From: Leptotrichia sp. HSP-536
GTDB taxonomy: Bacteria; Fusobacteriota; Fusobacteriia; Fusobacteriales; Leptotrichiaceae
NCBI RefSeq assembly: GCF_041199985.1
Contig: NZ_CP165647.1
Span: 1,054,001-1,118,000, forward strand
DNA length: 64,000 bases
Direction of reading: 5' to 3'
Part shown: one piece after another, positions 55,664 to 64,000 of the stretch
Layout: each line of letters begins with the position of its first letter
Position numbering within the stretch: the stretch's first letter is position 1
The notes under the pieces: model-generated
Told to the model about the DNA's origin: nothing
What the model saw: the letters and a program-made list of their open reading frames with translations, nothing else
Databases searched by the model: none
Translations under genes and position numbers: made by a program

Positions 55664-56512
55664 ATGAAGAAGGTTAGAGTTAGAATTTCGGATTTTATGA
55701 ATGAAATTATAAAAAGTGATTCGGAGTATTTTAAAATCCCTGTGGGAAGGATAGGAAATATAATTTTTAAATATTATATGGACAAAAATTTGAATAAAGT
55801 GGAATTGGGAAACTTTTCAGGAGAAGTGCTGCAATTTAACTTGAATAAAAATAATGATGAAATTTTTATGGATACTTTTGTTAGAAGTGGAGTTGAAACT
55901 GAGGCTGAATATTGGAGAAATATAATTTTTACATATATCAATAATTTACGATATAAACGTGAAGAAATATTATTTGAAAAGATTTTTAGGAAAATTAAGG
56001 AAGGAATGCAGGATAAAAGAAAGATAAAAATAAAATATCACAAATATATAAGGCTGGTAAATCCGTATTTTGTAAAAGTGGCGGATGATGAAAATAGATC
56101 TTATTTGTTTTGTTACTGTGAAAAAAATAATGACTATAGGAATTACAGAATTTCAGAAATAGAAGAAGTATGGTTTACAAATGAAAATATTGAAATAAAA
56201 GATAAAAAATATATTGATGATATGTATAAAAATTTTGATCCGTTTCTATCGTATAAGAACACAGTTAAAGTAGAATTTACAGAAAAAGGAGTGGAATTAT
56301 ATGAAAAAGTTTTGACAAATAGACCTAGACTTTTAAATAAGAAGGATGGAATTTATATTTTTGAATGTGATAACAAACTTGCATTGGTATATTTTGCACA
56401 ATTTTTTTCAAATGTAAAAATTTTGGAACCAATTGAATTACAGCAAAAATTAAAAAATGAACTTAAAAGGACAATAGAAATATATGAAAATGAGGAGGAA
56501 AAAAATGTTTAG
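55664..56512 (+). CDS. WYL-domain protein, probable regulator of the island
   Basis: 282 residues. The N-terminal ~45 residues (KKVRVRISDFMNEIIKSDSE, VGRIGNIIFKYYMDK) have the strand-helix-helix pattern of a ribbon-helix-helix DNA-binding domain rather than the winged helix usual for WYL regulators. Residues ~115-190 form the WYL domain (KRKIKIKYHKYIRLVNPYFV, SYLFCYCEKNNDYRNYRISEIEEVWF). The C-terminal part is the WCX-like extension. WYL proteins bind nucleic acids or nucleotide ligands and control many phage-defence loci. The gene leads the operon behind a strong promoter, and its stop overlaps the next start by 8 bases. Confidence 0.82.
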   Translation: MKKVRVRISDFMNEIIKSDSEYFKIPVGRIGNIIFKYYMDKNLNKVELGNFSGEVLQFNLNKNNDEIFMDTFVRSGVETEAEYWRNIIFTYINNLRYKREEILFEKIFRKIKEGMQDKRKIKIKYHKYIRLVNPYFVKVADDENRSYLFCYCEKNNDYRNYRISEIEEVWFTNENIEIKDKKYIDDMYKNFDPFLSYKNTVKVEFTEKGVELYEKVLTNRPRLLNKKDGIYIFECDNKLALVYFAQFFSNVKILEPIELQQKLKNELKRTIEIYENEEEKNV

Positions 56513-58253
56513 ATTAAGAGGGAGCAGAAGGAGAAAAACAGAAGAAATTATCAAAAAATTTTTAAAAAGTTATGCTCAAAATGAAAAAAGTGAAAATAAA
56601 AAGGATTTGAGAAGCTGGTTAATTTATGAATTGCAAAATGAGCTAGTGGTAAAGAAGCCAGAGGAAATAGAAAAAATGGCTGATGAACTTATGGCAGGAG
56701 TTGAAATTTATTTTGACAAGAAAAAGGAAGTGGAAAAATATCAAAAAGCTGGTATAAGCAGCAGTGATTATGTGGGAGATGTAATACTTAATAAGATTAC
56801 GGAAGATGTGAAAAATGCAGAAGTTGTGGATAGACAGCAAATTATTGGGAATATGAAGGAAAACAGTGAGATTTTAGCAAATTACAACGAGGCAATGATA
56901 TATGAGGCAGCCGCAATAAACGATCCGCAAATAGTAGCAAATATATTGAGTGCAAATAGAGCAAATACCTATGTTGACAATGTAAATTCAGCTATAGGCA
57001 AATCAAATGAGGAAATTTTGTCAGCACTTACAACTAAAACTGGAGAAATAAGCCAAAATCCTAATTTAGATGGTTTTATATTTGAAGAGCATCACGCTGG
57101 AACGTTCAATATAGATGCGGCAATTAAAGAAAAAAACTACTATGCAAAGGCACTAAAGCCAGAAATAGGTGAAACTTATGGAAAAAATTCGATTGATATG
57201 ACAATAGAAGATTCTGGCAAGATTGTAAGAAAATATCAGGCAAAAGCCTATAAAAATGCCAATGAAACTGCAAAATCATTTTACGACAGACAGCAAGGCT
57301 ACAAATATAAATTTCAGTCAAAATTAGTTCCATCAGATCAGACTGGAGATATTCCAAATTCAGTAGACAAGTTGAAATTTGGAGAAGTGGAAAGTAAAAA
57401 TATAAGCAAGGAAGAAATAAAAAATATTCAGGAAAAATACCAGTCTGGCGACAAAGAAGCAGTAAAATTCAGTTTTGAAAAAGATGTAGACGCTCTTGCA
57501 ATAAGTAAACAGTTAGGAAAACAGGCTGTAATCAATGGGACTATGGGAATTGGTATCGGAATGGCTTTGGATGTTGGAACAAAACTTGTTTCTGGTGAAG
57601 AAGTGGAAGTTGCTGAAGTAATCGAGGCTGGAGTGAAGACTGGAACTTCAATGGGACTTTCAACAGCGGTTGCTGGAGGAATAAGGGTTGCAGTCGAAAA
57701 GAATGTTGTGCCGAAAGTCTTTGCTGGAGTTTTAGCAAATAATAATGCAGTTGGAGCAGTTGCGGCATCTTCAATGGATATTATAGGAACGGCATTTAAA
57801 TTAGGTTCGGGTGAAATAAGTTTAGGAGAAGCTACAAAAAGGGTAGGAACATCAGTAGGTTCTGCTTACGGAGCGATAGTTGCATCAAATGCTGGTTTTA
57901 TAGGTGGAATGGCAGTGGCTGGAGCAATCGGGCTGGGAGCATTGGGAGTTGCTGGAGCAGTTGTTGGTGGAGCGGTAGCACTTGCAGCAGGAGCAGTATG
58001 TGGAATAGTTGGAAGTAAAGTTGGCGGAGCGATAGCCAAAGGAGTGGGAACTATTGCAAAACCTGTAATTGATGGTTCAACTGAAATAGTAAAAAAAGGG
58101 ACAGAAGCAGTAAAAAGCGTTGCAAAAGGAGCATGGGAAGGAGTGAAAGCAGTAGGAACAGCAGTAGCCTCAGGTGTAAAAGCGGTAGGAAGTGCCTTAA
58201 GTTCAGCAGCTGGAGCAGTAGGAAGTTTTATTGGAGGATTATTTGGTTGGTAA
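56505..58253 (+). CDS. Two-part putative effector: nuclease-like core plus glycine-zipper membrane tail
   Basis: 582 residues from ATG 56505 (GAGGAGG upstream), translationally coupled to the WYL gene. I do not recognise a named family. Residues ~1-190 are helical and charged. Residues ~195-285 contain GFIFEEHHAGTFN, GKNSIDMTIED and KIVRKYQAKAYK. This E...D...Q-x-K order resembles PD-(D/E)XK restriction-type nucleases (weak evidence). From ~345 on the chain is almost all Gly/Ala/Val/Ile, with glycine-zipper repeats (GAIGLGALGVAGAVVGGAV, GSKVGGAIAKGVG) typical of membrane-inserting or pore-like segments, ending SFIGGLFGW. The combination and the linkage to a WYL regulator and an AAA+ ATPase suggest a defence or self-toxicity effector. 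Confidence 0.6.
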   Translation: MFRLRGSRRRKTEEIIKKFLKSYAQNEKSENKKDLRSWLIYELQNELVVKKPEEIEKMADELMAGVEIYFDKKKEVEKYQKAGISSSDYVGDVILNKITEDVKNAEVVDRQQIIGNMKENSEILANYNEAMIYEAAAINDPQIVANILSANRANTYVDNVNSAIGKSNEEILSALTTKTGEISQNPNLDGFIFEEHHAGTFNIDAAIKEKNYYAKALKPEIGETYGKNSIDMTIEDSGKIVRKYQAKAYKNANETAKSFYDRQQGYKYKFQSKLVPSDQTGDIPNSVDKLKFGEVESKNISKEEIKNIQEKYQSGDKEAVKFSFEKDVDALAISKQLGKQAVINGTMGIGIGMALDVGTKLVSGEEVEVAEVIEAGVKTGTSMGLSTAVAGGIRVAVEKNVVPKVFAGVLANNNAVGAVAASSMDIIGTAFKLGSGEISLGEATKRVGTSVGSAYGAIVASNAGFIGGMAVAGAIGLGALGVAGAVVGGAVALAAGAVCGIVGSKVGGAIAKGVGTIAKPVIDGSTEIVKKGTEAVKSVAKGAWEGVKAVGTAVASGVKAVGSALSSAAGAVGSFIGGLFGW

Positions 58254-58401
58254 AAATAATAATATCATTTTAAAATTGAAGTTAAAAAATTCTAATTACA
58301 TTTTGTAATGTTAGGTTTATTTAATTTTTATCAGTTTAATTTTAGATGAGTTCGAGTGTGTTTATAAAAAATTTAAAAATAAATAAAAATTAGGAGGAAA
58401 A

Positions 58402-60684
58402 ATGGAAACAAATTTATCAAAGTATTTAAGAGCAAGAAGACCTATAATTTGGGTACACAGTGGAGATTATAAGGAAGTTGACACAATTGTAACAGAAGCG
58501 ACTAAAGAATATGAAAATAAGGCAATTTTTGAATATAGAGCCTTTGGAGCTGTAAATTTTGAAACGAAGGTTAAAAGTGATGAGATTATGGATTTGTACA
58601 GTTTTTTAAATATTTTATTTTCTGAAGGTGTGAAAACTAATGTGTTTTTGATAATTAAGAATGCAGAAGAAGAAATGAAAGATGCTAAAAATATTGCACT
58701 TATAAAGAAAATAGCAGAAACTAGATATTCAAATTCAGATTATAATTTTACAGTGATTGTTGTAACAGAAGCAGAAACAGTACCGAAGGATTTGGAAAAA
58801 TTTACTTCGATACTTGATATTCCAAACATGACAAAAGACGAGATTGAAAAATACATTTGGAACTTTGCTAAAGAAAATAATGTGAATGTGGATAAAAACG
58901 ATGTTGGGGAAGTTGCAATTTCGTTAAAAGGGTTGACAAAACTGGAAATAGATCACGTGCTTAATATGATAATTGAATCTAAGAATAATATTTCAATTTC
59001 GGGAAGAGATATAATCATTCGTGAAAAAGGGCAAATAATTAAAAAGTCTTCAATTTTGTAAATTATTGACTTTAAGGAAAAAATAGAAGAAATTGGTGGG
59101 CTTGAAGGACTGAAAGAATGGTTAAGTTCTAAGGCACAAGTATTTAGAAGGCTGGATGAAGCCAAGAAATTTGGAGTGGATACACCAAAAGGAGTACTGC
59201 TTGTAGGAATGCCGGGCTGTGGTAAAAGTTTGGCGGCAAAAGCAAGTGCAAGACTGTTTAACGTTCCATTATTAAGGCTGGATATAGGAAGACTTTTGGG
59301 AAAATACGTTGGAGAATCTGAACACAATATGAGAATGGCACTAAAAACAGCTGAATCAATAAGTCCGTGTATTTTATGGATAGATGAAATAGAAAAAGCC
59401 TTTGCAGGAATAGATCAAAACGGTGGAGCAAGTGACATAACAAAACGTCTATTTGGACAATTTTTAACTTGGTTACAGGAAAAAGAAAACACAGTATTCG
59501 TAGTAGCAACAGCCAACGATATAACAGCATTCCCGCCAGAATTTCTAAGAAAAGGACGATTTGACGAAGTATTTTTCATAGACTTCCCAAATGAGGAAGA
59601 AAGAGAAAGAATATTTGAAATTCACCTTGAAAAAAGAGGAAAAATGTCAGATGATATAAATTTAAAGGAACTGGCAGAAGAAACAGAAGGCTACTGTGGT
59701 GCTGATATAGAAGAAATAGTAAAAAACGCAGTTGAAAATAAATTTATACTAGAAACTGAAAATGAAGAAGAAAAGAAAATCACAACAAATAATTTATTAG
59801 AAGCAACTAAAAGTATAGATTCTTTATCAAATATTTTATCTGATAAAATAAATGTTTTGAAAAAGAGCTACAAAAAATTCAAAATAAAATCAGCTTCTCA
59901 AAAAATAAAAAACGGTAAAAGAATAGCTAGAAAACCAACATTCAAAGATATGGTTATAGTAAGTGGAGGAAAATATACACCATCATTCTTTAACGAAGAA
60001 AGAGAAGTTTGCAATTTAGAAGTTTGTAAATATCAAACAACGCAAGATATGTGGATGGAAGTAATGGAGAATAATCCATCAAAATTCAAAGGTGGAAGAC
60101 GTCCAGTTGAGAATGTATCTTGGTGGGACGCTTTGGAATTTTGTAATAAATTGAGTGAAAAACATGGATTAAAACCTGTCTACGATTTAAGTCAAAAAAA
60201 TAAAGGAATATTAAAAATAAATCAATTAAATGGTAAAACAGAATATCCCAATATTGCAGATTTTAAAAAGACAGAAGGATTTAGATTACCAACAGAATTG
60301 GAATGGGAGTGGTTTGCAAGAGGAGGAGAAATTGCTATGCAAGATGGGACATTTAATTATGACTATTCAGGAAGTGATAACTTAAACGAAGTTGCTTGGC
60401 ATTATGATAATTCAGGAAAAGAAACTCATGATGTAGGAACAAAGAAACCAAATCAATTAGGACTCTATGACTGTAGTGGAAATGTATGGGAATGGTACTA
60501 TGATACTGCTAATTATGGATATATACCAGAAAAAACACCATATATATATGATGAAGTATGCTTAAAAAAAAGAGTGAAAGGAAATTCTTGGTACAGTAGT
60601 CCAAATACGTGTGAATTAAGACCAGTTAATAGTGAAGATTCTAATGGTAAAGATTTTGGTTTCCGTATTGTTAGAACAATTTAG
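58402..60684 (+). pseudogene. Ycf46-like AAA+ ATPase fused to FGE/C-type-lectin-fold domain, one in-frame stop
   Basis: A single reading frame of 761 codons is interrupted only by TAA at 59059-59061. The first part (219 residues: YLRARRPIIWVHSGDYKEV) is the inactive N-terminal ATPase-like domain of the Ycf46 family. After the stop come IDFKEKIEEIGGLEGLKEWL, Walker A (GMPGCGKS), Walker B (ILWIDEIEKAF), sensor 1 (VATAND) and arginine finger (RKGRFDEV). From about codon 510 an FGE-sulfatase/SUMF1 domain follows (VIVSGGKYTP, RPVENVSWWDALEFCNKLS, GFRLPTELEWEWFARGG, GLYDCSGNVWEWYYD, DFGFRIVRTI). The motif GNSWYSSPNTCELRPV keeps only one of the two catalytic cysteines, so a binding rather than oxidase role is likely. 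AGGAGG precedes the ATG. Confidence 0.82.
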
Positions 60685-60809
60685 TTTTCATAATTTTTAC
60701 TTTTTTAGGTTTTGAAATAGGGGGATTTTGACTAAAAAGGGAAAGAAAATAACGAAAATGGGGGGATTGAGGAGGTTTTGGGATTTATTAAAAAAGTTTA
60801 AAAATGTAG

Positions 60810-60838
60810 TTGACAAAAAGTAACAAAAATGTTATAAA
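60810..60838 (+). promoter_or_regulatory. Promoter of the putative small RNA / Abi gene
   Basis: Consensus TTGACA (60810-60815), a 17-base spacer and TATAAA (60833-60838), 130 bases before the Abi start. Confidence 0.7.
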
Positions 60839-60844
60839 TAATAT

Positions 60845-60945
60845 GTGGATCGTACTATATCAATGATTTCTTAAATAGAAGTCGATATAGGCTGAAATTA
60901 TAATTTGAATTAATATTAAAGGCTCTCTGTTTGGAGGCTTTTCTG
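60845..60945 (+). ncRNA. Putative structured small RNA upstream of the Abi_2 gene
   Basis: Between the promoter and the Abi ribosome-binding site, CTATATC (60855-60861) pairs with GATATAG (60884-60890). Inside it GATTTCT pairs with AGAAGTC, giving a 14-base-pair hairpin with a small bulge. A second, terminator-like hairpin follows (AAAGGCTC/GAGGCTTT, 60918-60942). No open frame of note exists. Structured RNAs upstream of AbiF-type genes have been reported as likely antitoxins, so the arrangement is suggestive; homology to them was not tested. Confidence 0.45.
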
Positions 60946-60968
60946 ATATTTTGGAAAGGAGATTTTTT

Positions 60969-61907
60969 GTGGATCAGCCATTTAAAAAGTTCAAAGAGCA
61001 GGAAATGATTATATCAAGCAGAATGAGCATTGATAAAGATACAATTTCTATTTTGAAAAGATTTAATTACTATTCTATTATAAATTTTTATAAAGCTCCT
61101 TTTTTAGAAAAAAATAAAAATTTGAGAGGAAAAGATAAATACATTGAAAATTTTAAATTTAAATATTTAAAAAGTCTTCATGATTTTGATAGGGAATTGA
61201 GAATTTTATTTTTTGATAATTTGACATTGCTTGAAAGTTTTTTCAAAACAGCTATTTCTTATTATTTTTCAGAAACAAACGGAATTTTGAAAAAAAATTC
61301 GTATCTTCTTTTAGAGAATTACAATACTGGAAAGAAAAATTCAAATATTCTTAAAATTTCAATGGTGGTGAATACGTTGAAAAAGATAAAAAAAGATAAT
61401 GAAAAAATGATAATAAGACATTATAACACTACAAAAGATAATATTCCTTTTTGGATTATAATTCACTATTTAACTTTTGGAGATATTAGCAAACTATATT
61501 CTTGTTTACATAAAAATGTATATGATAAAATTTGCGATCATTTTAAAAATTTGTATAAAGAAGAATATGGCAATCTTCCAAATATAACTCATTCATTTGT
61601 AAGAACTTATTTAGTTGCTAGCTCTCATTTTAGAAATGTTGCTGCCCATAACGAAAGGTTATACGAATTTTCTTCGAGAGAAACTGTTAATATAAAAAAA
61701 GTTAGTGATATTACATCAAATAGAAATCAAAAACTTTTTACGATTTACGAAGGGCTAAAATTATTTCTTCCCAAAGAAGAATTTGATGCATTAACAGAAA
61801 AATTAAAATTGATTATCAAAACTTTGGAAGATAAATTAGAAAATATTATAAATATAAATGATATTTTATCGAGAATGGATTTTCCAAATGATTGGCATAA
61901 AAATTAA
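60969..61907 (+). CDS. Abi_2 (AbiD/AbiF-family) abortive-infection protein
   Basis: About 313 residues from GTG 60969 (AAAGGAGA upstream; a TTG at 60951 lies before that site). The family pattern is clear: YYSIINFYKAPFL near the start, LRILFFDNLTLLESFFKTAI, PFWIIIHYLTFGDISKLY in the middle and RNVAAHNERLY near the C-terminus. The last is the R-x4-H motif of HEPN-type ribonucleases, the probable active site. Abi_2 proteins stop growth of phage-infected cells by RNA cleavage (family knowledge). It lies between the two copies of the ATPase/FGE gene and has its own promoter. Confidence 0.85.
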   Translation: MDQPFKKFKEQEMIISSRMSIDKDTISILKRFNYYSIINFYKAPFLEKNKNLRGKDKYIENFKFKYLKSLHDFDRELRILFFDNLTLLESFFKTAISYYFSETNGILKKNSYLLLENYNTGKKNSNILKISMVVNTLKKIKKDNEKMIIRHYNTTKDNIPFWIIIHYLTFGDISKLYSCLHKNVYDKICDHFKNLYKEEYGNLPNITHSFVRTYLVASSHFRNVAAHNERLYEFSSRETVNIKKVSDITSNRNQKLFTIYEGLKLFLPKEEFDALTEKLKLIIKTLEDKLENIININDILSRMDFPNDWHKN

Positions 61908-61913
61908 ATTAAA

Positions 61914-61990
61914 AGACAGAGTAAAAAATATAGGGGCAAATAAATTTAATTAAATTTCAAGTTAACAAAAAAGAGGAAACCAGTTACAAT
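61914..61990. mobile_element. Solo end of the ISLre2-type element
   Basis: 77 bases starting AGACAGAGTAAAAAATATAG match the right end of the element at 9641-11157 read inward (two mismatches) and stop abruptly at CCAGTTACAAT. The rest of the element is missing, so a deletion joined the IS end to the truncated ATPase copy. Confidence 0.8.
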
Positions 61991-62602
61991 ACAAAACGTC
62001 TATTTGGACAATTTTTAACTTGGTTACAGGAAAAAGAAAACACGGTATTTGTAGTAGCAACAGCCAACGATATAACAGCCTTCCCGCCAGAATTTCTAAG
62101 AAAAGGGCGATTTGATGAAGTATTTTTCATAGATTTTCCAAATGAGGAAGAAAGAGAAAGAATATTTGAAATTCACCTTGAAAAAAGAGGGAAAATGTCA
62201 GATGATATAAATTTAAAGGAACTGGCAGAAGAAACAGAAGGCTATTGCAGTGCTGATATAGAAGAAATTATTAAAAACGCAGTTGAAAATAAATTTATAT
62301 TAGAAACTGAAAATGAAGAAGAAAAGAAAATTACAACAAACAACTTATTAGAAGCAGCTAAAAGTATAGATTCTTTATCGAATATTTTATCTGATAAAAT
62401 AGATGTTTTGAAAAAAAGCTACAAAAAATTCAAAATAAAATCAGCTTCTCAAAAAATAAAAAACGGTAAAAGAATAGCTGGAAAACCAACATTCAAAGAT
62501 ATGGTTATAGTAAGTGGAGGAAAATATACACCATCATTCTTTAATGAAGAAAGAGAAGTTTGCAATTTAGAAGTTTGTAAATATCAAACAACTCTATTAT
62601 AA
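61991..62602 (+). pseudogene. Truncated second copy of the AAA+/FGE gene
   Basis: 602 bases (61991-62592) are a near-identical copy of 59440-60041, exactly 2551 bases away. It starts in the ATPase core (KRLFGQFLTWLQEKENTVF), covers sensor 1, the arginine finger and the lid, enters the FGE domain (VIVSGGKYTPSFF) and then diverges to a stop (KYQTTLL). It has no Walker A or B. Both ends are broken, the left one at an IS end. Scattered substitutions, several silent, show the copies have had time to diverge. Confidence 0.85.
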
Positions 62603-62670
62603 AAATTTATTCCTGTTTTTAAATAGGGTTTAGTATTATTTAAAAAATTTGTAAATAAATAGGCTTGGAA

Positions 62671-62931
62671 TTATAATACTCCAAGCCATTCTCTTTTTTC
62701 TAGAATTTCCATTTCAATATTTTTTTGTCTTAATGTTTCTATTGCCTTGTCCATATCATCTAAAAGATATAAATTTGTGAGAATTTTTATTAATCCGTTT
62801 TGATTGTCAAGAGTTCTCACATTTCCTAAGCCATCGTATGCTTCTATAACTTTGTTAATAAAATCGATATGTTCTTTTTTTGTTTGAATGATGTATTCCC
62901 AGCTTTTCATTTCTTTTTGATTATTTTCCAT
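62671..62931 (-). CDS. DUF4911-family protein
   Basis: 86 residues: KKEHIDFINKVIEAYDGLGNVRTLDNQNGLIKIL then a C-terminal helix-strand with ETLRQKNIEMEIL. The pattern fits DUF4911, small proteins of unknown role in Fusobacteria and Clostridia. It lies 18 bases after the TtcA-like gene on the same strand and is probably co-transcribed with it. Confidence 0.7.
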   Translation of the reverse strand: MENNQKEMKSWEYIIQTKKEHIDFINKVIEAYDGLGNVRTLDNQNGLIKILTNLYLLDDMDKAIETLRQKNIEMEILEKREWLGVL

Positions 62932-62949
62932 ATTTTTCAGCCTTTCTTT

Positions 62950-63911
62950 TTAAAATTTATCCAAATAAGAATATTTTCCGTCTGAATCTTTCCAGCCTAA
63001 TATTTTTTCTAAATTTACATTTTGTGTTGATTGAATTATACGTTTTTTTATGTCTGGATTATTTTTTACAAGCTGTGCAATTAAATCTTTAGTTTCACGG
63101 CGTTTACTGGAAGTTTTTTCGGCAGCTACTGTACAGCCGCAATTCATTGGCTGGATTCCGTTGTTTCGTACCCATTTTATAATGGCTTTTTCTTCAACGT
63201 AGAAGAGAGGACGAATTAATTCTATAGCATAATTATCGGACTTTAATTTTGGTAACATTGTTTCATTGGTAACATTGTTTCAAATTTTCCCATATAAAAC
63301 ATACTCATTAGAGTGGTTTCGATAACATCGTCAAAATGGTGTCCAAGTGCAAGTTTGTTACAACCAAGTGAAGTTGCTTTTGTGTAAAGGCTGCCACGCC
63401 GCATTTTGGCACACATGTAACAGGGGTAGTCTTTTGCAATTTTTTCTGCTACTTCAAAAATATTGTCATCGTAAATTTCACATGGAATATTCAGATGTTT
63501 CAGATTTTTTTTCAAATTATTCAAATTTGCAGTATTAAAGCCGGGATTCATTGAAATGAATACAACTTCAAAATTAGTTCTGCTGGCTCTTTTCAATTCC
63601 TGAAATAATTTTGACAGTAAAAGGCTATCTTTTCCCCCAGAAATAGCCACTGCAATTCTATCCCCATCCTTAACCAGTTCAAATTCTTTTAATGCTCTTA
63701 CAAATGGTGTCCAAAGTGCTGAACGATATTTTTTCTGAATGCTTTTTTCAATAGTTTCCAGTGATTGAAGCGGAACAGATGGCAAAATTGTTTCACAGAC
63801 TGCACTTCCAAGAGAAGTGGAAGCGACTGTATCAATGTTTGTTTCATTATTGATATTTTTTTTGTTATCATTATCGAAATTGAAATTATTTTCGATAGTT
63901 TCTAAATCCAT
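62950..63911 (-). pseudogene. TtcA-family tRNA thiolation enzyme, frameshifted by a 17 bp duplication
   Basis: The first part (63911 to ~63268) has the PP-loop AISGGKDSLLLSK, the Cys pair of PCYMCAKMRRGSLY and GHHFDDVIETTLM. The second (to 62950) carries SDNYAIELIRPLFYVEEKAI, CGCTVAA and RRETKDLIAQL. This is the TtcA/TilS-like ATP pyrophosphatase family that thiolates cytidine 32 of tRNAs using an iron-sulfur cluster. GGTAACATTGTTTCA occurs twice in tandem with a 17-base period (63251 and 63268). Removing one unit restores KFETMLPKLKSDN in one frame of ~315 codons. A ~60-residue Asn-rich N-terminal extension is unusual. Confidence 0.85.
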
Positions 63912-64000
63912 TATTTGTAACTCCTTTTTAAATTTGTATCTTTATAGACTGTATCAAGTTTTTTGGGGATTGTCAAGTGTGAAAAATTTAAAAACAAAAT

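Noticed and set aside
59930..60950. Diversity-generating retroelement acting on the FGE-type domain
   Set aside because: The domain fold is suitable, but no reverse transcriptase, template repeat or accessory gene was seen nearby, and the partial copy shows scattered changes rather than adenine-specific ones.
1..64000. tRNA or rRNA genes and known riboswitches
   Set aside because: No cloverleaf with a GTTCGA-type T-arm, no rRNA segment and no recognised riboswitch core was found by reading; a covariance scan would be needed to be sure.

Overview
The window is very AT-rich DNA with short intergenic gaps. It codes for a diderm fermentative bacterium that looks like Leptotrichia or a close relative (Fusobacteriota). 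The reasons are a C-terminal autotransporter barrel (so an outer membrane), DKNYY-repeat secreted proteins, frequent TTG/GTG starts behind strong Shine-Dalgarno sequences, and the protein style. The taxon is inferred from protein character only; no rRNA or tRNA gene was seen.

Layout. 0-8.4 kb: an edge membrane-protein fragment, a broken PDZ protease relic, a histidine kinase/response regulator pair, a PAP2 phosphatase whose frame breaks at a U-UUU-UUA heptamer, and the oxidative TCA segment aconitase, NAD-type isocitrate dehydrogenase and citrate synthase. 8.4-14.6 kb: a DUF421/DUF3290 membrane pair cut off from its likely promoter by a degenerate ISLre2-type element with target duplications, then a large lipoprotein-signal autotransporter. 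14.8-23 kb: a U32-family protein, an O-antigen-ligase-like protein, an RNA methyltransferase, an orphan DhaM-like protein, rimM-trmD, a decayed gamma-carbonic anhydrase, a PadR regulator with a CPBP protease, and a ~460 bp inverted-repeat element. 23-34.6 kb: small secreted proteins, trpS, a ROK sugar kinase, two PepSY genes (one broken), a GntR/response regulator/histidine kinase operon, serA, a membrane protein and thrB.

34.7-48.8 kb: a CRISPR mini-array without cas genes, then a core gene-expression and proteostasis block: rimP-nusA-ylxR/Q-infB-rbfA-recJ-tig, clpP, clpX-lon. 48.9-55 kb: two DKNYY-repeat genes (one split by an IS5-type element), infC-rpmI-rplT behind a long leader and an apparent AUA start, an interleaved inverted-repeat region, a MITE related to the IS5-type element, hpt and rsmA.

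55-62.6 kb is the accessory island and the best candidate for an undescribed system. From a strong promoter run a WYL-domain regulator, a two-part protein (nuclease-like motifs plus a glycine-zipper membrane tail) and a Ycf46-like AAA+ ATPase fused to a formylglycine-enzyme-type (C-type lectin fold) domain. The ATPase gene carries one in-frame stop. Next to it is an Abi_2 (AbiD/F) abortive-infection gene preceded by its own promoter, a hairpin-rich putative small RNA and a terminator, then a truncated second copy of the ATPase/FGE gene joined to an IS end. The window ends with a DUF4911 gene and a TtcA-like thiolase gene frameshifted by a 17 bp tandem duplication.
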